This document shows positions 9,830-18,870 of a stretch of 64,000 bases of DNA, one piece after another (positions within the stretch are counted from its first letter, which is position 1; each line of letters opens with the position of its first letter). The DNA is from a bacterium (GTDB lineage: Bacteria > Krumholzibacteriota > Krumholzibacteriia > LZORAL124-64-63). The notes beneath the pieces are model-generated. The model was given only the letters and a program-made list of their open reading frames with translations, searched no databases and was not told the DNA's origin. The stretch is taken from the NCBI GenBank assembly GCA_003353795.1, contig PIVY01000005.1:1-64000 (forward strand), given 5' to 3'. Both the position numbers and the translations under genes were made by a program.

Positions 9830-12800
9830 ATGAACGAAGGCCGCAGCTACCGCTATCTGGTGTACTCCCTGTTCCTCCTCTCGGGTGTGTCGGGGTTGAT
9901 CTACCAGATCGTCTGGACCCGGATGCTGGTGCTGGTGTTCGGCAACACCATGCTGGCCATGAGCACCGTGCTGAGCGCGTTCATGGGCGGTCTGGCGGCC
10001 GGCAGCTTCGTGCTGGGGCGGTACATCGACAGGAAGCCAAGACCTCTCATCCGGGTCTACGCGGTACTCGAGGCCGGCATCGGCGTCTTCGCGTTGTTGT
10101 TCCCCCTGCTCATCGTGGTAGCGACTCCCGTTTACGCGGCGATCTATCCGGCGGTCGAGGGGAACATCGTGCTGTTGAACCTGGCGCGATTCGCCGTCTG
10201 TTTCGCGCTCATCTTCGTGCCCACGTTCCTCATGGGGGGGACGTTGCCGGTGCTGATCAAGCGCTTCGCCGGCGGCGGCACCAACCTCGGGCATCAGACC
10301 GGTTTCCTCTACGGATTGAACACGGTGGGCGCGGTGCTGGGCACGGTGGCTTGCGGATACATCCTGCTGCGGGCCCTCGGCATGCAGCAGACCACCTGGG
10401 TCGCCGTGGCCATCAACCTGGGCGTAGCGGCGGTGGCCTGGATGCTGGGACGGCGGGCCGTCGAGTCCGCGCGCGAGGTGGCTGCCGATGCGTCGATCGA
10501 ATCCGCGACCGAACCGGCTACTCCGGCGTATGGCCGGGCCACCGTACGCCTGGTGCTGGTGGGAATCGGTCTCTCGGGATTCTGTGCCCTGGCCTACGAG
10601 GTCTTCTGGACCCGTATGCTCAATCTCTTCCTCCACAACAACATCTACTCGTTCACCGCCATCCTGGCGACATTCCTGGTGGGCATCGCCACCGGTAGCC
10701 TGGTCTACGGGCGATTCCTTTCGCGGCGGACCTGGCAGGTGCCGCTGTTCGTATGGTTGCAGGTGGCCATCGGCGCCCTGGCGTTTGCCACGCCCTATCT
10801 CTTCCGCAGCCTGCACGGCAGTCTGTTCAACAATTTCAACGAGACCCTGACCCTGGCCAAGACTGCGGTGATCATGCTGCCGCCCACGATCATGATGGGT
10901 ATCGCCGTGCCCCTGGCCATCCAGATCTGCCAGCGCGGCACCACCCGTGAGGGCACCAGCGTGGGTTCGGTGTACGCGGTCAATACCGTGGGCGCCATCC
11001 TCGGCGCCTTCGCCGCCGGCTTCATCTTGTTGCCCACAGTGGGACTGCACCAGGGCGTGATCCTGGTGGCGGCGCTCAACCTGCTGGCGGGAATCCTGCC
11101 GTTGATGGGCGTGTCGCGACCGGGCCGCCGGCCTGTGTGGGGCGTGGTCTACGCCGCGGTCGTCGTGGCCATGTTCGTGACCGCTCCGTCGGATCTTTTC
11201 CGCAGCCTCTTCCAGCGCGCCCATCCCAATGCCGAGATCGTGCACTACAAGGAGGGCAAGGTCGCCAATGTGCTGGTGTACGACTTCTACAAGCTCGGCT
11301 ATCAGGACTTCCACCTCAACGCCGTGAACGAGGCCTCGTCCCGCATCTGGCACGTGCAACTGTTCAAGCTGCTGGGTTTGCTGCCCACACTGGTGCACGA
11401 CGATCCGACCGACGCGCTGATGGTGGCCTTCGGCGCCGGCATGTCGGCGGGGGCCACGGCCCGCAACGTGGATTCGCTGGACGTGGTCGATCTGAATCCC
11501 GACATCGCGGGAATCGCCAGGGCCTACACCCGTGAGAACCTGGATGTCTACAACCAGCCCAACTTCAATCAGGTGGTCAACGACGGACGCAATGCACTGC
11601 TGCTGGACGATCGCCTGTATTCGCTCATCATCTCCGACGCCACCAACCCCAAGATGTTCGACTCGTGGACCCTCTACTCCCGGGAGTTCTACGAACTGGT
11701 GAAGAGCCGCCTCAAGCCGGGCGGCGTGTTCTGTCAGTGGGCCGTCTTCCCGCTGCCGGACGATTCGATCAAGGTGGTTCTGAACACCTTCCGCAGCGTG
11801 TTTCCGCACATGAGTTTCTGGAGCATCCACGGATCGTCGCAGGTGCTCATGCTGGGGACGCCGGAGCGCCTGGCCATCGACTACGCCGACATGGAGCGCC
11901 GACTCGAACCGCTGCTAGATGACGCCATGCTGCGGGATTACGGGGTGCCCGACGTGGCGAAGTTCCTCAGCTTCTTCCTCATCGGCGAGGACGGTATCGA
12001 CCAGATGCTCGCCGGTTTCGACAAGGTCAGCACCGATGATCTGCCCCATGCCCAGTTCCACATCCGTCAGGATCGCGCCGGTATCGATCACTGCCTGGAT
12101 CTGGTGCGTTACCAGGAGTCGATCACCGCGTACATGACCAACCTGGAGGCCGCGCCGGCGGACTTCGCGTCCACCATGGAGGCCTACGAGGATATGGCGC
12201 GGCGACTCAACATCGCCTGGCTCGCCGGCTCGACGATCCGGCCGGCCGAGGCCGCCGTGGTCGCCGCCGACGCGGGTCTTGCCGACGCCAACGTCGCCCA
12301 CGCTCTGAATCATTGCCCGGAGAAGAAACGCTACTTCACCAAGCGGGCGGCGGCGCACCCCGACGACCTCAATGCCTTGAACTGGCTGGGCACCATCCAC
12401 TCCAAGGACGGCGAGTTCGAGGAGGCGGAACGCTATCTCGATGCGGCCATCACCCAGGCGCCGGATTTCGCGTTTGCCCGCATGAATCGCGCGCGGGTGT
12501 ATGCCGCCACCGGACGCTTCGACGAGGCCGAGGCCGAGTACCTGGCCGTCCAGGATCTGAGTTCCACCCGGAGCCTGATCCAGGCCATGCCATCGGAGAT
12601 GAACCTCTTGCGGATTCGACGCAAGCTGGCCCGAAATCCCGAATCCAACGAACTGCGGGCCGCGCTCGGCATGGCGCTCTATTCCGACGGACGCATTCTC
12701 GAAGCGGTCGTCGAGCTTCGGCGTGCTACCGCCGGCGACGATGCTGATCCGCGCGTCCTCTACAATCTGGCGCGCATCTACGAACGTCACGAACTGGTGG

Positions 12801-13543
12801 CGCAGGCTGCACGGGCCTACGCCAGGGTGGCGGCCATGCGGCCGCAAGACCCGATGGTCGAGACCGCAGCCGCCAACATGGCCCTGGTAGCCGCCGATCC
12901 GGCCCAGAGGCGGGCCTGGTTCAACGGCAATCTGGTGGTGCCAGCGGTATCCACCGCGAGTGGTGAGACGCATCCCGCGACCTGCGATCAAGCGCGCGAT
13001 CTCTGGGAAGACTACGACCGCGGCAGCGTGCCCGAGTCGGCACGGTTGCGTCATGCGGCCGAACTCTACGAGCAGTCGATCCGGACCCGGCCCGACGATC
13101 TGCATGCGTATACCGATGCAGCCCTCATTCGCGAGGCGCTGGGGGAGTACGCGGCTGCGGCGGTACTCTGGCAGCGGGCTGGACTCATCCGTGGCGACAT
13201 GTCCGTGCTACGACAGAACGCCCGGCGGTTGCAACTGCTGGCCGATCTCGAGACGGCGCCGGCGACGGGGATCGAACGCGCGGATCTGCTGCGGAACCTC
13301 GGACGGCAGTACCGGCTTCTGGGCCAGCCCGAACTCGCGCTCAGTTACCTGCAGGAAGCCGCCGCGATGTCCGGCAGTCAGGCGCTGGTCTGGCAGGAGG
13401 TGGCAGACGCCGCGCTGGAAGTCGGCCGGTACGAGGTCTCGATGGCTGCGGCCGAACAGGCCCTCTCCCGCGACGCCGAACTGGCCGGCGCCGCCGTGAT
13501 CCGGAACCGACTCCTGGAGATGGGAGTGCCGTCCAGCCAGTAG
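9830..13543 (+). CDS. Fused membrane/spermidine synthase-like protein with C-terminal TPR region
   Basis: N-term YRYLVYSLFLLSGVSGLIYQIVWTRMLVLVFGNTMLAMSTVLSAFMGGLAAGSF; SpeE-like NPDIAGIARAYTRENL..VVNDGRNALLLDDRLYSLIISDATNP; TPRs NALNWLGTIHSKDGEFEEAERYLDAAI. Confidence 0.88.
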   Translation: MNEGRSYRYLVYSLFLLSGVSGLIYQIVWTRMLVLVFGNTMLAMSTVLSAFMGGLAAGSFVLGRYIDRKPRPLIRVYAVLEAGIGVFALLFPLLIVVATPVYAAIYPAVEGNIVLLNLARFAVCFALIFVPTFLMGGTLPVLIKRFAGGGTNLGHQTGFLYGLNTVGAVLGTVACGYILLRALGMQQTTWVAVAINLGVAAVAWMLGRRAVESAREVAADASIESATEPATPAYGRATVRLVLVGIGLSGFCALAYEVFWTRMLNLFLHNNIYSFTAILATFLVGIATGSLVYGRFLSRRTWQVPLFVWLQVAIGALAFATPYLFRSLHGSLFNNFNETLTLAKTAVIMLPPTIMMGIAVPLAIQICQRGTTREGTSVGSVYAVNTVGAILGAFAAGFILLPTVGLHQGVILVAALNLLAGILPLMGVSRPGRRPVWGVVYAAVVVAMFVTAPSDLFRSLFQRAHPNAEIVHYKEGKVANVLVYDFYKLGYQDFHLNAVNEASSRIWHVQLFKLLGLLPTLVHDDPTDALMVAFGAGMSAGATARNVDSLDVVDLNPDIAGIARAYTRENLDVYNQPNFNQVVNDGRNALLLDDRLYSLIISDATNPKMFDSWTLYSREFYELVKSRLKPGGVFCQWAVFPLPDDSIKVVLNTFRSVFPHMSFWSIHGSSQVLMLGTPERLAIDYADMERRLEPLLDDAMLRDYGVPDVAKFLSFFLIGEDGIDQMLAGFDKVSTDDLPHAQFHIRQDRAGIDHCLDLVRYQESITAYMTNLEAAPADFASTMEAYEDMARRLNIAWLAGSTIRPAEAAVVAADAGLADANVAHALNHCPEKKRYFTKRAAAHPDDLNALNWLGTIHSKDGEFEEAERYLDAAITQAPDFAFARMNRARVYAATGRFDEAEAEYLAVQDLSSTRSLIQAMPSEMNLLRIRRKLARNPESNELRAALGMALYSDGRILEAVVELRRATAGDDADPRVLYNLARIYERHELVAQAARAYARVAAMRPQDPMVETAAANMALVAADPAQRRAWFNGNLVVPAVSTASGETHPATCDQARDLWEDYDRGSVPESARLRHAAELYEQSIRTRPDDLHAYTDAALIREALGEYAAAAVLWQRAGLIRGDMSVLRQNARRLQLLADLETAPATGIERADLLRNLGRQYRLLGQPELALSYLQEAAAMSGSQALVWQEVADAALEVGRYEVSMAAAEQALSRDAELAGAAVIRNRLLEMGVPSSQ

Positions 13544-13616
13544 CCGCGAGCGTCCCTGGACCGGACCCGAGATCCATGCTACAGGTATCGGCGCCCCTCG
13601 AACCAGGAGACGGCCG

Positions 13617-14651
13617 TTGAGCAAGCACGACGACAAGCGCATGGGCTGGGAAGTGGCGCGCGATCTCGAGCGCGAGAAGGCCACCATCCTCGAGCGCATC
13701 GTGCCGGAGTGGCGGCAGATCAAGGCCGCCCTGACCGGGATCGTGGCCTTCTTCCTGGTCTTCCTGCTGGGTTGCTGGCTGGCGAGCAACTCCACCCGCA
13801 TCGCCGACAACGAGGTCATGATCACCCTCGGCTGGGCCGGCACCAGCGAGTGGGGCCTCATGTGGACGGTGATCCTGCTGGCCCTGGTCTTCGAGTTCAT
13901 GGACGCTGCAGCGGGCATGGGGTTCGGGACCGCTCTCACCCCGGTACTTCTGGTGATGGGTTTCGACCCGCTGCAGATCGTGCCCGTGGTGCTCATTCAA
14001 CAGACGGTGGCCGGCCTCGTCGGCGCCTTCCTCCACCGCGAGTTCCAGAACGTGGAGTGGCGATTCAAGCCGTTGAGCGAGACCGTTCGCCTGTGCCTCG
14101 TCATCGCCTCGTCGGGCACGGTGCTGGTGCTGCTGGCCACCATCGGAATCTACGCCGTGTTGGATCTCGACCCCATCTGGATCAAACTCTACGTGGCGCT
14201 CCTGCTGCTGGGCATGGGAGCCATCTCGCTGGTGCAGTCGCGGCGTGAACGACCCTACCGACCGAACATGCTCATCGCCTTCGGCGCCGTGGCCGGTTTC
14301 AACAAGGGCGTGGGCGGCGGCGGCTACGGTCCTGTGGTCACCATCGGCGGGCTCATTGCGGGCGTACCGGTCAAGAGCATGCTCGGTGTGACGGCGCTCT
14401 CGGAGGGCGTGGTCTGCTTCGTGGCGGTGGTCGCGTGGACCGCCATGGCCGCCAACGGCATCACCATCGACTACGTGCTGCTGCCGAGCGTGATGCTGGC
14501 GTCCATGGTGTCGGCGGTGCTGGCGCCCTACCTCACGCGCGTCTTCCCCGAACGCATCTGGACCGTGGTTGTGCCGGCCTACTGCCTGGTGGTGGTGGGC
14601 ATCACGATGTGGAAGTTGTGGCCGGATCTGGCCGCGCGGTTCGGCGGCTAG
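13617..14651 (+). CDS. TauE/SafE-family sulfite exporter-like membrane protein
   Basis: Multi-TM; GFGTALTPVLLVMGFDPLQIVPVVLIQQTVAG and VAGFNKGVGGGGYGPVVTIGGLIAG motifs; TTG start. Confidence 0.82.
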   Translation: MSKHDDKRMGWEVARDLEREKATILERIVPEWRQIKAALTGIVAFFLVFLLGCWLASNSTRIADNEVMITLGWAGTSEWGLMWTVILLALVFEFMDAAAGMGFGTALTPVLLVMGFDPLQIVPVVLIQQTVAGLVGAFLHREFQNVEWRFKPLSETVRLCLVIASSGTVLVLLATIGIYAVLDLDPIWIKLYVALLLLGMGAISLVQSRRERPYRPNMLIAFGAVAGFNKGVGGGGYGPVVTIGGLIAGVPVKSMLGVTALSEGVVCFVAVVAWTAMAANGITIDYVLLPSVMLASMVSAVLAPYLTRVFPERIWTVVVPAYCLVVVGITMWKLWPDLAARFGG

Positions 14652-14747
14652 CGGCCGTTCACGAGCCGATCGAATTTCATCACATCCCATCGCTCGGTGC
14701 CATGGCCATCGGCATCCACCGCTCGCGCCCGTCGCAGTGCGCGGCCA

Positions 14748-14774
14748 TTGACACCGTCACGACGAATTCATAAT
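14748..14774 (+). promoter_or_regulatory. Putative sigma70 promoter (TTGACA, CATAAT, 15-nt spacer)
   Basis: ttgaca 14748-14753; cataat 14769-14774. Confidence 0.4.
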
Positions 14775-14791
14775 GTCACAAAATGGGGATG

Positions 14792-14822
14792 AGTCGTTGT
14801 AACAGCAAACAATACAACGACT
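14792..14822. promoter_or_regulatory. 10-bp perfect inverted repeat agtcgttgta-N11-tacaacgact just downstream of the promoter
   Basis: Direct reading of sequence. Confidence 0.5.
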
Positions 14823-14956
14823 TCGGTGGAATCGCTTGGTGGCGCCCGTGCGCCCGGTTCCTCCCGTCAACGTCCCGTCCAGACGTCTCCGTCCTCAAGC
14901 AGAGGAGTTGCCCATGTCCCCATGATCACGGCCCCACGAATCGAAGGAGTCCCGAC

Positions 14957-15535
14957 ATGAAGACCATACTCAGCCATACCCTGTGCCTTGCCATGGCCGC
15001 CATGCTGGTCGGCCTCGCGATCTTGATGACCGGATGTGCTGACGACGCCGACCTGGTGATCCCCGACGCCGCCAAATCCAGCCTGCCTTTCGCCGCCACG
15101 CCGGATATCCTCATGGAGAACTTCCACCTGGCCTACGGATCCCAGGACCTCGCGTCCTATGCCGCAATGCTCCACCCCGACTACGAGTTCGAGCGTCACG
15201 GCGGCGGCACCTACGACCGCGAGGTGGAGTTGAAGATCGCCGCCCGCATGTTCAGTGGCGAGGACTACGTCAAGCCCGGCTGCACCATCGCGGGTGTTTC
15301 CAAGATCGAGATCGACGTCTTCGAGGGCCTGGGTGAGTGGGCCGAGGTCTCTGCCCGCGGTCGCGAGGTTCTCGGACGGACCTACCAGGTGAAGATCCGT
15401 TTCCTGCGTACCGACGGAGGCGTGCTCAGCGTCGACGGCCAGACCCGCTTCGAGGTCGTCCTGGACGAACTGGCGGGTCCGCGCGGTGAATCTCGGGACG
15501 GCTGGCGGATCCTGCGCCAGGTCGACGGGACCTGA
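14957..15535 (+). CDS. Hypothetical lipoprotein (SnoaL/nuclear-transport-factor-2-like region possible)
   Basis: MKTILSHTLCLAMAAMLVGLAILMTGCADD lipobox; NFHLAYGSQDLASYAAMLHPDYEFE. Confidence 0.65.
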   Translation: MKTILSHTLCLAMAAMLVGLAILMTGCADDADLVIPDAAKSSLPFAATPDILMENFHLAYGSQDLASYAAMLHPDYEFERHGGGTYDREVELKIAARMFSGEDYVKPGCTIAGVSKIEIDVFEGLGEWAEVSARGREVLGRTYQVKIRFLRTDGGVLSVDGQTRFEVVLDELAGPRGESRDGWRILRQVDGT

Positions 15536-15639
15536 TCCCGCAATCTCCGGCCTTGTTCAGCAAGGCGGACTTGGCGACGGCCCTTCGCGGCAGTAAGCTC
15601 CGGACCGGGATTCCGGATCTGCCGTGGAGGGCCGTCATC

Positions 15640-17847
15640 GTGTGCCGACGATCGCTGAAGATGCTCGTATTGCTCGCCGTTCTACCGGCGACCGTCGTTG
15701 CGGCGAGTCCCGACCGCCCCACCATCGGCGTCGCCCTCGGCGGCGGCGGAGCTCGCGGGCTCGCCCATATCGGCGTCCTCGAGCGCCTCGACGAATTGCG
15801 AATACCGGTCGATCGCGTCGCCGGCACCAGCATGGGCGCCGTCGTGGGATCGCTCTACTGCCTGGGCTTCCACCCGCAGGAGATCGACCAGAACGTCCGC
15901 CAGGTCGACTGGCGCCTGCTGATGACCGACCGCCCCGACCGCCGCCAGATATCCTTCCGCCGCAAGTCCGACGACATGAACCACCTCTGGCCCTTCGAGT
16001 TCGGCATCACGAGCAACGGCCTGGCGCTGCAACGGGGCCTGATCGCCGGGCAGAAGTTCGCGTCCATCTTCAGCGCGCCGGACCTCTACACCGCCGGCTA
16101 CCGGGGATTCGATGATCTGCCCATCCCGTTCCGCCCGGTGGCCACCGACCTGGTGACCGGCGAGATCGTGGTGCTGGAATCGGGCAACCTCATGCGCGCG
16201 GTGCGGGCGAGCATGGCGGCGCCGGGCGCGTTTCCGCCGGTCAGTATCGATGGCCGCACCCTGGTCGACGGATACCTGCGCACCATGGTGCCGGTGGATG
16301 TGGTGCGGGACATGGGAGCCGACGTGGTCATCGGCGTGCACGTGGGCTGGGCGCCGGGGGAGACTCCGCCCGGCAAGGAATGGGATCTGCCGTCCATCCT
16401 GCTGCAGGCGAACTACCTGCTCGCCTGGTCGAACACCGCACCCGAGCTCGCCGGCGCGGATGTGGCGGTCGTCGTGCGGCAGCCCGACATCCCGTTGTAC
16501 GATCTCACTCAGGTGGCCGCCGCCATCGAGGCCGGCCGGCGTGCCGTGGACGCCATGCGCGACGAATTGCTGCCCCTCGCGCTTTCCGAGGCGGACTACG
16601 AGCGCTGGCGAGCGGGAGTCGGCCGTCGCAGCGTTGAGCCACCGATCATCGAGAGCATCGATCTGGACAACCCAACCCGGGTGAGCAGTCGGACCATCTT
16701 GAAGCGCATCACCCAGGCGCCCGGCGATACCCTGGACGTGCCGCGCCTGGCGCACGATCTGGGCCGGGTCTACGCACTGGGGGTGTTTGAATCGGTGGAT
16801 TACAGCTTGCGGGGGGAGCTTCCCGGCGTCGACCTGGTGATCGAGCCCACGGAGAAACCGTACCTCCCGTGGATTCTCCGATTCGGGGCCGCGATCCGCA
16901 TCAACAACAACAACCGCGGCCAGATCCAGCTCGTTTCGCGGATCACGCGGCTCGAGCTCAACCAGCTCGGCGGCGAGATGCGGGCCGACGTGGTCGTGGG
17001 GTCGCGAATCGGCGCGGCGGTGGAATGGTATCAGCCCCTGGAGCATTCGCGAACCGTGTTCGTGGTGCCCAGTCTGTTCGCCGGATCTCATAGCGAGGAT
17101 GTCTTCGACGGATCCTACCGTGTTGGTAGCTTTCGCACCGATACCTGGGGCGGCCACCTCGGACTCGGTCTCAACGTCTCCAGGTTCGGCGAGATCCGGG
17201 GGACCTACTGGCGAGGCGGCGTCAGGACAAGGGTCGATTCGGGTCAGCTGGACAACCCGGGCGACGACAGCGATGCGGGGGCCGTGAATCTCCGTATCGG
17301 CTACGACCAGCTCGACAACCATGCCATTCCTACCGCGGGGATCGCCGGAAGTTTCCAGACCTGGCACTCCCGGACATCCCTCGGCGACACGTACGACTAC
17401 GATCGCTACTGGGGACACCTCATCGCGGCCACCACCGCCGGGCGCTGGACTCTGCAGACGCGCGTCCAGGCGGGGGGAAGCGAGGGCGATCTGCCATACT
17501 ACCGGGAATTCAGACTCGGTGGATTACGCGACGTCACCGGGATCCCCGACGGTTCGCTGCGTGGCGGCGCCTTCGGCATGGCGGGCGCAGGCGCTCTGTT
17601 CCACGTTTCGGGCCTCCAGTTGCCCTACGCGGCCCAGTGGCACCTGGGCGCTTGGTTCGACGTCGGCAATACCTGGGATCAGCCGAGCGACGCGTCCTTC
17701 CGGGATCTCATCCTCGGCGGCGCGCTGTCCGTGCTGCTGGAGACGCCCTTGGGACCGATCGAGGTGGGGTACGGCCGCAGTTCGAGCGGTCGCGGCACAG
17801 CCTACCTGCAGGCGGGAATCCACTTCGCGCAGCCGTTCAACATCTGA
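15640..17847 (+). CDS. Patatin-like phospholipase with POTRA and BamA/Omp85-type beta-barrel (PlpD/type Vd-like)
   Basis: GVALGGGGARGLAHIGVLERL, GTSMGA (GxSxG), DG dyad (LVDGYLRTMVP); POTRA-like region; C-term barrel ending LPLG..EVGYGRSSSGRGTAYLQAGIHFAQPFNI. Confidence 0.87.
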   Translation: MCRRSLKMLVLLAVLPATVVAASPDRPTIGVALGGGGARGLAHIGVLERLDELRIPVDRVAGTSMGAVVGSLYCLGFHPQEIDQNVRQVDWRLLMTDRPDRRQISFRRKSDDMNHLWPFEFGITSNGLALQRGLIAGQKFASIFSAPDLYTAGYRGFDDLPIPFRPVATDLVTGEIVVLESGNLMRAVRASMAAPGAFPPVSIDGRTLVDGYLRTMVPVDVVRDMGADVVIGVHVGWAPGETPPGKEWDLPSILLQANYLLAWSNTAPELAGADVAVVVRQPDIPLYDLTQVAAAIEAGRRAVDAMRDELLPLALSEADYERWRAGVGRRSVEPPIIESIDLDNPTRVSSRTILKRITQAPGDTLDVPRLAHDLGRVYALGVFESVDYSLRGELPGVDLVIEPTEKPYLPWILRFGAAIRINNNNRGQIQLVSRITRLELNQLGGEMRADVVVGSRIGAAVEWYQPLEHSRTVFVVPSLFAGSHSEDVFDGSYRVGSFRTDTWGGHLGLGLNVSRFGEIRGTYWRGGVRTRVDSGQLDNPGDDSDAGAVNLRIGYDQLDNHAIPTAGIAGSFQTWHSRTSLGDTYDYDRYWGHLIAATTAGRWTLQTRVQAGGSEGDLPYYREFRLGGLRDVTGIPDGSLRGGAFGMAGAGALFHVSGLQLPYAAQWHLGAWFDVGNTWDQPSDASFRDLILGGALSVLLETPLGPIEVGYGRSSSGRGTAYLQAGIHFAQPFNI

Positions 17848-18188
17848 CCGCGGACGGCGCGAAATCGGCCGGTCGAGGGTCTTCCGATCCACTATTTTCA
17901 TCGCATTCCACTCCCGGAAGACGCCAATCGAATCATGGTGTCTTTATATTCAATATACTGCGTTGCAACACGTTACCCGGCTACTCCAGGCACGCAGAAG
18001 TCCTTCTAAGTCATTGCTAAGGTAAACCTTGACATTATGCAGAATAACAAACCGCTCAGGTTCATGATTCGTCCGTCGATACCTAGTTCGAACATGGTCG
18101 GAACATTCCCGGAATTCGGGACATCGCTCTGATTCATGTTCGGGCCGGAACGAGCCCGGACCGGACCCAGGTTATAACGTGTGAAAGG

Positions 18189-18770
18189 ATGAGAACCATG
18201 AGCCGCAGGACCAACGTTTTCGCCCTCGCCGTCGTCCTCACCCTGGCCACCGTGGCCGGGGCCCTGGCCGCCGATGACCCCGCCGCGCTGGCCGAGGAAA
18301 GCGCCGCCTACTGCAACAGCACCGCCGGTGACGGCATGACCCAGCCGAGCGTCCTCGTCGACCAGGTCAAGAAGGCCTGCGCCCTGCTGGAGAAGGAAGG
18401 CACCGCTGCCTTCGCGAAGTTCCAGGGCGAGGGAAGCGAGTACCTCTTCGAGGGTACCTACATGTGGATTCACACCCTCGACGACGGCACCATGCTGATG
18501 CATCCCATGAAGTACAAGTTGAACGGCAAGAGCGTCATCGGCCTCAAGGACAAGAAGGGCAAACGCTTCTTCGCGACCATGAACAAGGTCGTCAAGGCCG
18601 ACGGCGAAGGCTGGGTGGAGTACTACTGGCCGAAGCCCGGATCCAACGAGATCGTGCGCAAGGTGTCCTACGTCCGCGGTTGCAAGTCCGCCGACGGCAA
18701 GGACCTCGTGGTGGGCTGTGGCCTCTACAAGTACGACGACAAGACCCTGGCCGGACTGACGATCAACTAG
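18189..18770 (+). CDS. Secreted single-Cache-domain protein
   Basis: Signal peptide; [79 protein letters not shown] is typical sCache. Confidence 0.8.
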   Translation: MRTMSRRTNVFALAVVLTLATVAGALAADDPAALAEESAAYCNSTAGDGMTQPSVLVDQVKKACALLEKEGTAAFAKFQGEGSEYLFEGTYMWIHTLDDGTMLMHPMKYKLNGKSVIGLKDKKGKRFFATMNKVVKADGEGWVEYYWPKPGSNEIVRKVSYVRGCKSADGKDLVVGCGLYKYDDKTLAGLTIN

Positions 18771-18778
18771 ACCATCGT

Positions 18779-18808
18779 GCCCCGGGCCGCAATCGTGCGG
18801 TCCGGGGC
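18779..18808 (+). terminator. Hairpin gccccgggccgca-atcg-tgcggtccggggc
   Basis: 13-bp stem with one mismatch, 4-nt loop, between cache and MCP genes. Confidence 0.55.
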
Positions 18809-18870
18809 CACCGCTTGCAGACTCCTGGGCGCGCGCCCGTTCACGAAGCGATCAAATACAGGAGACAGCC

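Noticed and set aside
9809-11830. 673-aa minus-strand ORF antisense to the TPR spermidine-synthase-like gene
   Set aside because: High-GC shadow ORF; low-complexity H/R/Q/G-rich translation with no domain, while the plus strand encodes a clear family.
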